DNA of 64,000 nt, taken from the NCBI GenBank assembly GCA_022113835.1, contig JAILWY010000026.1, forward strand, positions 6,103,001 to 6,167,000, read 5' to 3'. The stretch is from Atopsyche davidsoni (lineage: Eukaryota > Arthropoda > Insecta > Trichoptera > Hydrobiosidae). Positions 11,901 to 21,134 of this stretch are shown here, piece after piece. Within the stretch, counting starts at the first letter, position 1. The number at the start of each line of letters is the position of its first letter. Made by a program: the position numbers and the translations under genes. The notes below the pieces were generated by a model, which worked only from the letters and a program-made list of their open reading frames with translations, had not been told where the DNA came from and searched no databases.

Positions 11901-14900
11901 GATTTTATTATTAATATAATATTTTTATAGATTCGTCAAAATCATTCCCGAGTCGGTGGCCGTTTGCTTTCTATCCGTAGCACTCTCTTTGAAGCCACGT
12001 ATTATTCAGCGTACATTTGTAAATACGTTCAAATAAAGCCATTGCATCGTCGCCCGTGGCGGAAGCGCGGGTATTTTTGTTTTTATTTTTCGACGGCAGT
12101 CTCCTCCCCGATAAAAATGTCCGGTGCGCTTTTAAAAAAAGGAGCGCGGCTTCCCGCGTGGCGTGGCTTCCGCATCCTGCCGAGCTCGGCGGCTGGTGCT
12201 TTTCTCTCCGGACTTATTATTTCATAAATTCTGCCACCCCCTCGCCTCACCCCCTGGCCTCACCCCCTCGCCGCACCCCCAGCCGCCCCGGTCTCGAGCT
12301 GATATTGTTTTCTCCTTCATTTTTCCCATAGTACGCAAAAGAGCCAGCGACCCGGCTCGGCGTCGATGTCATGCGAAACTGTCGCTTAAAATTTATGTAG
12401 CACACTGCTCGCCCAAATTGAAAGATTGTACCGTCTACTTCAATATTTTTTGTATAAATCTCAATCTCATTTTATTAAATAATAATGACTTACGCTAATT
12501 TAACTTTATGCTTCAATCGATATTAAATAATACACAATACTGATTTCATCATCTTTGTTGGCGCTATAACGTGCCTGGCCACCTCATTTTCGATCTGTTC
12601 ACACCCCGACGCCTCAGATCGCTCGGTCATTCAACGCAGACTCAACTACGCTGTCATCATGATCAATCATAAATCACAGCGGTGTAGCATCTCTTCAGAA
12701 GGCCTTATGATGCAATACTTTTCTGCACTCAAACAATTTGTTTAGTGAAATTTGTAAAATTTAATACGAAATAAAATTCATATTCCAGGCTACGTGTCAA
12801 ATATATAACATTGCTTTTGGATTCTGTAAATCCGTAATAAAGCGTTTACGTGCTATTGTTGTGATATTTGAAAAGATCGGCATAAATTTCTCGGTTGAGC
12901 CAAGGATGGTTGTAAACAAACGTAGTTTATTGCTTAGTTTATTAATATTTATTATGATATGACGAGACTTCCGGTAACTGCTATAACATATACAAGGTAA
13001 AGAATGCACGTACTGCATTAGCAGACATTGTTAGGAGTAAATGCATACTCTGTGGGTTACTTTATCATTATCGCTACTAATGCGATACGCGGTAGTTCGC
13101 GTATCGCTTTAGTCTTTACAAGAACTAATTTATAATATATTTCAATTATCAATGCTTACATTAACAACACAACAACAATAAAACTGATTCATGCAGCTTG
13201 TGAATGTATTCCTTGTATATGTATTAGAAAAAATATATTATTTATTATTCATCAAAACGTGATGATGTGGATGTATCTACAATTGGTTGGCACATTAACA
13301 AGTATTTATACTAGTTATATTCGTACAGTTTAAAACAAATAAATAATATAAGACACATATGGATTATTTACTGTTTAATAACGTTTCGGTTCAGCAGAAA
13401 CAGAACGCAATACTCATTACAATATCAATTAACAATACATGATTCATAAGTGAAGTCTTGAACATACACTCCTTGCAATCGAAGCCTGTCGGATCTAGGA
13501 TTTGTAAAAATAGTTAACCTTTGCTAGCAAACATTTTTGAGGTGTATAGTACAACCATTATAATCAATGGGTCCATATCTAACAACCTTTTTTTGTATCT
13601 GAGTTTCTTGAGGCTCAAACGCAAATCGCTTTAATATTTTTTGGCTTTGTTATTTCGCAAAAATATTTTGAGTAATTCGTCAGGATCAAGAAAACTTCAA
13701 TTAGATAACCTAACGCAGATTTCAATTTACCCGCCTGTTATTAATAATTGTTGCCAGCAATGAATAGGACCTCCGAATATTGACATTCGCTCAGGGGCCT
13801 GCCGAGGGTCGAGGCGCTCCGCCCTCGCGCGCCCCTTTTGTTACGGCTCACGATCGTTTTGTTATGCAAAACAAAACAGAATGCGAAAAAATGCGAGGTC
13901 GTTGTGTAAATTATCAATATGTGCCGCGGTCCTTTGGGAGTCGGCCGCGATGTGTTAAATTAAAACATCGGCAAGTCGCGCAAGGGTTGAAACCCACCCC
14001 CGGCTAATAATGGAATATTCGCATTTCGCATATTTGATTTATCCTGTAAGAGTTTCCCTCGGGGCTACGCTATGACGTCCGCCCCCGAAAACCTGCAACG
14101 ACATTGAGCTATTTTTTTTATTTTCATTTTGCGGTGACCGAGTACCTGCGCCGAGCGGGGTCGACTTCAACGTCGGAGTTTCGAAATGCGATTATTGAAT
14201 ACTCACATCGCTTCTTGTACTGTAATTTATTGAATTTGTGTTTCGCTTCTAACGCAATGATAAAAATGTAATTCATGTCTATAATCATAATATTTAATAT
14301 TATACGAGCATAATAATACAGTATTACTCGCATAAAATTATTGCGTTGCGATATGAAAAAATAATATAACAATAAAAGTAGCCAAAAAAGTGTCCAAAAT
14401 GACCTAAATAAGACATGATAAAATATATAAAGGAAGGTTACATACAGTTAATATGGGAATTTGAAGAATACTGGTGTACTTTTAAGGAATTTGAATGTCA
14501 TTTTGACTAGAGTTTGTCAGAGCTGAGGAAGTCAGCACCGTTAAAATTGTATATACCTAATGCCAATGAGTTTTAATATAACTAGCTATTGTGCAGTCAC
14601 ATTGTGAAAAATTGCTCAGCATAATAAAGACTTCTGATATTTTTACTATTTTCTCTGCCGATTTCGCAAATCTGTCCAGAATAGTTTTATTTTTAATACA
14701 CACGTTTCCACGGAGGTCGGGTGAATCACGAGTCGATCGATCGAACACCGTGTGCATGTATACAAGCGTGATGTGGCGTGTTTTGTAATCGAGTGCGCAT
14801 TGTCCCCGACAGGCTACGCGGCCGTGAGCCCTCACCCCGGCTACGGCATGGCCCAGGCGGAGTACCCCGGCAACGGCTACGCGCCCTACCAGTACCAGTG

Positions 14901-17900
14901 CGGGGCCGCCTACCCGCCCGCCTACCCGCCGCCCGCGCCCAGCGGCTACTCGCCCGGCGCCTGCTACTCCATGCCGCCCCCGCAGCACCTGCCGCCCCAC
15001 GACAAGGCCCCCAAGGACCCCAGGTTCGTGCCCCCTCACGCCCCCCATGCCCCCCATGCCCCCCATGCCCCCCACGCCCCGCATGCCCCGCATGCCCCGC
15101 ATGCCCCGCTTGCTTCCTTTCCCCAACTCCATCGACTACTATCATATCATATCATATCACTACCTGCCTCTATTTCAAGATTCACATATCCAAAACGACA
15201 TTGACGATGTTTTTTTAGAGCTTAGGGCTAGGGTTCGCGTGTGAAGTGGATGACGATTTCCCTATACTAGTATACTTCTGTAACAAACCGTGAGTTCTAC
15301 AATCGGGTAACAGTAACGGGCACGAAATAATATAAACGAGAGCATCGTCAACGCCACATGTGGATCAAATTGCTTAAAAAATCGGCCGTTACTCTTAAAA
15401 CTTATACACTCACACGTTGACAGTTGAGTTACAATAGAGAGCTACAATCGTAGCGGGCAAACTGAGAAATCTATATTTACTTCGTTTGAGTGTTTCTTAT
15501 TCATTCATCGTTTACTCTTCGTTGTCCGTTGTCTAAAAAAAGAATTGCTGATCTAAATTTTTTTTACGGTTAATTCTACATCCAATAATTCTCGGGACGC
15601 TTTCCCCTAATCTCTCTAGATCCACGGGTTTTCAAAACCGTTCGGTGATTATTTTTTAATCCGCTCTCTCGGTTAATTGATAATTAATTAAATTATCTCC
15701 AAACATGGATACCGTACGCAAATAAAAGACTCGTAAATTTCTCCCGCGGTGGCACTCCGCGCCCGCCCGAAAGACGAATATAAAGGTAAAATTGACAAAT
15801 TGGAATGGCAAATATTTGCCTGCATTTAGCAAGAATGCGAGGCGGGGGCGGGGCGGGGCGGGGCGGGGCGGGGCGGGGCGGGGGCGGCTGCAGAGGCGGC
15901 GCCCCGCCGGTGGCTTATTCTATTACGCCATCCTAATCGCATTCGCAATATCCATTTTAAACACATCCAAAACTCCTCTTCCGCTTGCCGCGACACACCT
16001 ACACGGGAGCGGGAACCCATTTTGTTAATTAAAGTAATTACTCTTCGTAGCGAAAATGCCAACCTTATCCTAATTGACGCAAAGCAGACTGCCTAGTCCG
16101 CGCGGCGACGCTTCGCGCTGGCTCTGGGCGAAATAATTAACGGGTTTCGGGACTCGATCTGCGAGCGCTTTCCCCGTCGAGGCCGAGTCTCGCGCGGGAA
16201 CCGGGACCGCCAGGCGGGGAAGGCTCCGGCCGGACTCGATCCGCGGCTGAATAATTCATCAGCGCCCGGCCATCCGAGCCGCGGGACTCGCACCGACCGG
16301 CGGCCACTCCGCGCCGCTCCGCCGCTCCCTGGGCGGAGTGGCCGCCGGCCAGTGCGCCGGCTTATTTATAAATGCGACTAAAATGAAGTCGGGCGAGGGC
16401 CCCGCGGTACACCTATGCCTTATCATTAGTGAAAAAAGATAAGCGCGGCCGCCTCGGAGCGCCTCGGAGCGCCTCGGAGCGCGTCGCGGCGGGCGCCAGT
16501 GCCGGCCGCGCCGCCCGCCAGTGCACTCCGCGGACTCGCGCCGCCGTCTTCCGATGTTCCAATACAGATACAAGTAAGCCGTTTCTTTTGTTCCGCACGA
16601 AATGGCACTCTGCCATCGATTTGCGAATGTCATTCGCCACGGGAGTATCTCCAATTAAATATTTTACTGTTCGCGAAGCTCGCGCGGTACTTCGATCGCT
16701 CTGTCGACGCTCGTGTGATAATGCAACAAGAAACCTCATTCTCTCCTTTTCGTTTAATTTTTATTTTGTTTATCAATAGTAAACCGCTTTTTTTTTAACT
16801 TCATACAAATTTTGATTCAAGTTCAAAGTGAAGTACTCCGATAATTAATGCAAAATATTGTTTCGCATCGGGCGTATAGTAATGTTTAGTAGATCTCTCG
16901 TTCGATCGCTTTCAACGCGTTTCCGAAATGTTTTTTTTTATTAATTATTAATGAATTTATCCCTCGCTATTTGAAATAGCGAGCAATGTTGGCAACAATT
17001 CCATGACGTCACTCGAACAGAAATAGTGAACCGAAATATAAACACCCACAATGCGGTTGACCCATATGCGCTGCACATGTCGCTTGCTAAATACTCTGTG
17101 TTTTATTTCTGTGAGTTACACCGCTACATTATTTACAAGTCAAATTGTTATTTCTCAATCGGTGAAAAGCAAATTCGGTACAATATCTTTAAAAAAAAGC
17201 TACAAACGCTCATTCGACCCAAAAAATATTGTTATTGTCGATGTTTTTGCACCTCACTCTGAATACATTCGTGATGCGTTCAATTTTTAAATTATAATAT
17301 TTTAAATTATACTTAATGAAATTGTTTCTTTTTTACTTTCGTTTGAGTAAAAATATATTAAAAACTAATGTAGAAAACTATCAATTGAGTTAACAATGCT
17401 GGCAATTTTCATTTTACAAATACAAAATACAAATACACCTACTTTTTCGTTTTAGAATTAAATTCCAAAAGTGAAAATTGAACAGAATTTTTCCATAATT
17501 ACTTGGATAGGTACTCCGTAAAGTTGGTGATAATAAAGTAAATATTTTGTTTTGTTCAGCCACACAAACTCACCATTATCTTATCTTTCGAGAGAACGGT
17601 AACTGAAATCGTAGATAATAGTCGATATTAGTTAACGCTGTTGCTGAATGTATTATTATTGTAATGCATGCAGCATCGATAGCGAAACATTCAGAACGAG
17701 CGAACGGTGTTGCAATGCGGTCAACCTTATCGGGTTAGGGTAGACCGAGTCGAGAGTGGTCACCGAGGAGGACCGAGGTCCGCGAGCCCCGGCATGACCG
17801 CAGCCTAACGGAGGATGTCGCTCAGCCAGGGCCGGGAGAGCCGGGGCGGCAGGGAGGCGCGGGGGCTGGCCCGCTGCCCCACCTCCGCGTGCGACGGCTC

Positions 17901-20900
17901 GGGCCACGCGTCGGGCAGCTACGCCACCCACAGAAGGCAAGCCCGGAGCCTCGGAGCGCGCGCCTCTCCTCCCCCGCTCGGCCCGGCGGCCCCGTGCCGC
18001 GCTCCAGGGGTCCTCCGGTTCTCCCCGCATCCCCTCGCGCCCCGGAAACGCCGCCCCGCTCCGCCCCTTCCGGCACTCCGCCTTCCCGATCTCCGTTTTC
18101 GCCCTTCGACTTTCCTAACGGCGCTTTCGAATCATCATCCCGATCGAAACAGATTTCAACCCTATCTTGTACAAATTTCACTAAAATCTAATAACAGCAG
18201 CGTCGCATCGCCGCCGAGGAGCGCCCGCTCCGTCGTCCCGCTGTCCCCGTCGTAACTCTCGCCCCTCTCCCTGGCCCCCAGTCGGCCCGGCTGGCTGCTC
18301 CGGGAGGAGGCGCACGGCGAGCAGTGTGAGAGCCCCTTTTCCGGTTGCAGCTTGTCGGGGTGCCCGCGCGCGGACCGCTCCCAGCTGCAGGCGCACTCGC
18401 AGGAGCTCAAGTGCCCCACGCCGGGCTGCGACGGCTCGGGCCACGTCACCGGCAACTACTCCTCGCACCGCAGTCTGTCCGGCTGCCCCCGCGCCAACAA
18501 GCCCAAGAGCAAGCCGCGCGATGGCCAGGACTCCGAGCCCCTCAGGTTTGTATGTTACACCTTATGCTACTTATCATCCTTACGAGTGCATCCGTCTATC
18601 TGGATGCATCGACTTCACTCATCTTACTAAATATGCCATAAAATAAAATAATACATGTAACATCGTTTAAGTCCATGAGGCCTCACCCGACACCGCGTGC
18701 TCCCCGAATGGTGACAATTAAAAATTTCCAGGGGAGGCATGCGCGCTCGTAAGTCACACCATGCGAGGCTTTCAAATGAATCTCTGCAATATTGGATAAG
18801 TCTTTAACTATATCGGAGACACGGAGGATGTGCGCGGAACTGCGGCCGAGGCACGAGCGCGCCTCGCCGCGTTCCGGGCGACGAGCCTCGTCCCGATAGA
18901 CTCGGTTAGGTAGACGGCCAGCCCGGGCACTCGCGTGCTCCGGAGTGAACCGCTGAAACTTTGCTCATTTCCTCTTTGCAACTTGCACGCTAACACAGAT
19001 GCCCCATACCGGGCTGTGATGGATCAGGACACGCCACCGGCAAATTTTTGTCACACCGAAGGTAGGTTTGAGGCAATTTGAAATTACGCTTTTAAATGGA
19101 TAGCCTGCGCGAATGTCGAGTTTTATTTTATTATTGTTGTTATTCGGTTGGAAGATTTGACAATATGAATATGCATTCTTTGGATGTGAGGTTTCAGTTA
19201 TTTTTGTACGTTTTTTTTCTTTCGGTTTGTGGTATTTTTTACTGTAGTTGTAGTGATTTATTTTTTTTAAAGAATGTATGCAGTGAATGATAAAACACAC
19301 TTTGTATAACATTTTGGTACTTTTAAATAAAATCACAACCTGACGAATAGCTTTGATTTCGGTTTGATAAACCGGTAACTTGTTTTGTCTTTTATTTTGT
19401 TTTTCTTTGGTATTTTAATGCGTGGCTATGTTTAATTTTATCACAATCTACAGACATCGGTATATTCGTAGGATTCACAATGATGCTTGCATTTTGATGA
19501 ATAACTCATTTATAAGTATACACAATGTCAGTAGATAAGTGTTCGCTAAACTAAATTCCCGCGGTCATTTTTAGTAGAATATGATTATTTTGTGTTGAGT
19601 CGTGTATTTTCTGACTTTTTGAGTATTTCCATACACAAAGTGGAGGAAAAATAGCACAAGGATCGTATCGCGAAAACGATCGTCCTGAGAGCCGCTTTTT
19701 TGTAAAAAGAAATTATTTATACAATTTTAAAATTGCAAAAATAATTTCTACAAAACGAGCACCAGTCTTGAACCGAGGAGTGTGCCCCCGCAGCGCGTCC
19801 GGCTGCCCGATCGCCAACCGCAACAAGATGCGCGTGCTCGAGAGCGGCGGCACGGTGGAGCAGCACAAGGCCGCCGTGGCCGCCGCCACCGCCATGAAGT
19901 TCGAGGGAGTCAACTGCCCCACGCCCGGCTGCGACGGCACGGGACACATCAACGGCTCCTTCCTCACCCACCGCTCGCTCTCCGGCTGCCCCGCCGCCGG
20001 CCAGACAGGCAAGCACCCCCGACCCCGACCCCGCCCCCCTGCAGCCCTTCCCTTCTAGGGCGGCACCCGCCGCACTCGCCGTCTCCTTCAATGATCTCTT
20101 TTGAAACTAATTTCTATTCAATCGGTGCATATTTCACACTTTTCAATTCAGGATAATAAATAAATAGATATATATATATATATATATAATAGTAAATATG
20201 TTTAAATCAATACATAAAATTCTCACCTTACTTACTAAAAGTGAAAACACCTGCAAGAAAATCCCTTACAAATGGAAGAATTTGTCAAGTATTGATATTA
20301 GTATTAAACAAATAACAATTTATAGAGAAAATAATCTTTGAATAAAAATTTAAGATAGTAATCAAAATGTGAACTAAGTTAGAAACATTACAAACAATGT
20401 AATGGTATAAATAAAAAAAAGAGTTGTCACAACTATATGTAAATGTGCAGTAACTGTGCAATGTATTTTTGTATGTCGTGTCCCCCTTCTGATCTTGTTT
20501 TTGAAAATCTCTTATAGGAATGGAAATGGGAATGCAGCCCCCGGGTGGTGGAGAAGATCTTATTACATTAGAAGCGGAGATCACAGAACTGCAGCGGGAA
20601 AATGCAAGAGTTGAGTCCCAAATGATGCGGCTGAAGTCAGACATAAACGCCATGGAATCGCACTTAAGTCACGGAGAACGGGTAAATAATCAACATGTAC
20701 AAATTATTGTATCCGATATTTAAAAAAAAAACTTATGTGTCAGCAATAATAACAAAATGTCTTTTACAGGAAAATCAACTCATATCACATAGGAATAATA
20801 ATTTAAATGAATACTACGAAAGCCTTCGTAACAATGTTATAACTCTACTGGAGCACGTCCGCATCCCCGGAGGCGGCGGCGGCGGCGGAGGGGGCGGTCC

Positions 20901-21057
20901 CCCCGAGAAGCCGGGCCATGAGAACTTCGACAGCTACCTCAGCAAACTTCAGACCCTCTGCGCCCCCGATGGCTACTGTGCCGAAGAGAACCGTCCAATC
21001 TACGAAACTGTCAAATCCGCATTGCAGGACTTCACTGTCCTACCGACTCCGATATAA
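2912..21057 (+). CDS. Myt1: Myt1/MYT1L/St18-family CCHHC zinc-finger transcription factor
   Basis: Predicted 1342-aa nuclear DNA-binding regulator from 15 coding exons: 2912-4190, 7511-7583, 7979-8019, 8797-8985, 9797-10550, 10844-11036, 11234-11382, 11689-11792, 14813-15023, 17826-17936, 18351-18545, 18999-19061, 19794-20008, 20518-20681, 20770-21057. All junctions keep frame (4029 nt). Residues 1-426 are acidic, Ser- and Gly-rich with a KKRK basic motif near the start. Six fingers start at Cys 431, 475, 1015, 1056, 1101 and 1162 and mostly read [11 protein letters not shown]...HRSLSGC. Fingers 1-2 and 3-6 are separated by a Pro/Tyr/Ser-rich region holding two DLS motifs. A coiled coil follows at about 1205-1290. 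Family members control neuronal differentiation in vertebrates and C. elegans (ztf-11). It is unrelated to the Myt1 kinase. The frame stays open just upstream of the chosen ATG, so an upstream coding exon is possible. The exon 10 acceptor is weak. Confidence 0.9.
3988..4040 (+). repeat. GGGGCT/GGGGCC hexamer-like repeat inside Myt1 exon 1
   Basis: Near-tandem 6-mers encode a Gly/Leu/Pro stretch ([16 protein letters not shown]). The coding strand has many runs of four Gs and could form G-quadruplex DNA or RNA. Just upstream (about 3918-3955) a short repeat encodes AER/TER units. Confidence 0.8.
5980..6280. promoter_or_regulatory. GC/CpG-rich block in Myt1 intron 1
   Basis: A sharply GC-rich island with a G8-9 run in otherwise AT-rich intron. 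It holds CpG clusters, a cacgtg E-box near 6203 and cacctgg/aggtggg motifs near 6259-6275. The short ORFs crossing it on both strands look like GC shadows. It may be an internal promoter or enhancer; there is no direct evidence of transcription. Confidence 0.35.
7511..8985 (+). other. Finger pair 1-2 of the Myt1-like protein (exons 2-4)
   Basis: Finger 1 is built from a 73-bp exon (7511-7583) and a 41-bp microexon (7979-8019). It reads [14 protein letters not shown], then YSHHRSLSGC. Finger 2 lies whole in exon 8797-8985 ([14 protein letters not shown], then THRSLSGC). Each has the C-x4-C, H and C ligands of the CCHHC fold. From memory, the GLY-HHR and SNR-THR signatures match the first two fingers of vertebrate MYT1. 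Confidence 0.92.
8595..8796 (+). promoter_or_regulatory. GC-rich block directly before Myt1 exon 4, possible internal promoter
   Basis: A CpG-rich stretch ends at the exon 4 acceptor (8796). The frame of exon 4 stays open upstream to about 8601, and an in-frame ATG lies inside exon 4 at 8805. A transcript starting here could begin at finger 2. This is inference from composition and frame only. Confidence 0.25.
10989..11376 (+). other. Two DLS motifs in the central region (possible CtBP-type docking)
   Basis: Exon 6 encodes PVMDLSTS (near 10989) and exon 7 encodes TLDLSVSR (near 11348). The MYT1 central domain is known to carry LDLS motifs, and PxDLS is the classic docking site for CtBP co-repressors. 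Both sites here deviate from PLDLS, so binding is inference only. Confidence 0.4.
12050..12310. promoter_or_regulatory. GC-rich block in Myt1 intron 8 with C-rich repeat
   Basis: A CpG-rich segment runs from about 12050 to 12200. It is followed by an imperfect C-rich repeat (accccctcgcctc-like units) at about 12235-12290. No coding pattern joins it in frame to neighbouring exons. It may be regulatory. Confidence 0.25.
13082..13107. repeat. Perfect 10-bp-arm inverted repeat in intron 8
   Basis: Arms gcgatacgcg and cgcgtatcgc are separated by 6 bp. The CpG content stands out in very AT-rich surroundings. It could be a protein-binding palindrome or a small hairpin. Confidence 0.8.
13690..14170. 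promoter_or_regulatory. Candidate conserved non-coding block in Myt1 intron 8
   Basis: A GC-balanced stretch of about 480 bp stands inside a 3 kb AT-rich intron. It mixes homeodomain-like sites (attaataattg near 13740), a tgacgtc half-palindrome near 14070 and CpG-rich patches. It carries no exon that fits the gene. Composition of this kind suits an intronic enhancer, but nothing here proves it. Confidence 0.3.
15037..15113 (+). repeat. 9-bp tandem repeat just inside Myt1 intron 9
   Basis: About eight copies of a ccccccatg/ccccgcatg unit begin 14 bp after the exon 9 donor (15023/15024). Read through in the exon frame it would give a His-Ala-Pro repeat. The C-rich array so close to a weak donor (GTTCGT) could affect splicing or be polymorphic in length. 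Confidence 0.85.
15840..15890. repeat. G-rich (gcggg)n tract in intron 9
   Basis: A simple repeat of ggcgg/gggc units about 50 bp long, with potential to form G-quadruplexes. The reverse-type C-rich version (ccccg)n occurs at about 8249-8278 in intron 3. Confidence 0.85.
16085..16573 (+). promoter_or_regulatory. CpG-rich candidate internal promoter and 5' exon in intron 9
   Basis: A block of nearly 500 bp of high GC contains tatttataaat near 16360-16372. Downstream are three copies of gcgcctcgga (about 16455-16485) and then a good donor, TACAA|GTAAGC at 16573/16574. Together they could form a promoter with a non-coding first exon. Such an exon could splice to exon 10 and give a short isoform with fingers 3-6 only. 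No expression evidence is available. Confidence 0.3.
16963..16983. repeat. Perfect palindrome with 10-bp arms, next to a CRE-like site
   Basis: Arms ctcgctattt and aaatagcgag surround a single base. A full tgacgtca CRE/ATF-type palindrome follows at about 17003-17011. This could be a dimeric binding-site cluster in intron 9. Confidence 0.75.
17826..20008 (+). other. Finger cluster 3-6 of the Myt1-like protein (exons 10-13)
   Basis: Finger 3 ([14 protein letters not shown], then [10 protein letters not shown]) is split between 17826-17936 and 18351-18545; it has SA instead of PG before the second Cys. Finger 4 ([14 protein letters not shown]) is whole within 18351-18545. Finger 5 ([14 protein letters not shown], then LSHR-SASGC) is split between 18999-19061 and 19794-20008. 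Finger 6 ([14 protein letters not shown]) is whole in 19794-20008. All zinc ligands are present. Confidence 0.92.
20166..20189. repeat. (TA)n microsatellite in Myt1 intron 13
   Basis: A short pure TA run in the AT-rich part of intron 13. Confidence 0.8.
20520..21054 (+). other. C-terminal coiled coil of the Myt1-like protein (exons 14-15)
   Basis: Heptad-like [19 protein letters not shown] and [15 protein letters not shown] are followed by more helix and then by [11 protein letters not shown]. This matches the arrangement I recall for the MYT1/MYT1L C-terminus. A ten-glycine run near 20869-20900 interrupts the conserved part. These exons are less GC-rich than exons 1-13. Confidence 0.85.
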
Positions 21058-21128
21058 GGATCAGCCGGCGACGTAGCGGTCAGCTCGCGCCAGAGTGGAA
21101 CGCCGCCGCCGTACGACTCTAATTCGTG

Positions 21129-21134
21129 AATAAA
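21129..21134 (+). terminator. Poly(A) signal of the Myt1-like gene
   Basis: AATAAA lies 72 bp after the stop codon. It is the first canonical signal downstream. Longer 3' UTRs are possible because further AATAAA motifs occur in the following AT-rich kilobases. Confidence 0.5.

Noticed and set aside
14557..15145. Minus-strand Gly/Met-rich ORFs (191 and 139 codons)
   Set aside because: Antisense of exon 9 plus the 9-bp tandem repeat; the Gly-Met repeat is simply the repeat unit read backwards.
15024..15204. Continuation of Myt1 exon 9 through the His-Ala-Pro repeat to a stop
   Set aside because: The spliced phase from 15023 to exon 10 is exact and preserves fingers 3-6, so the read-through is intron retention at best.
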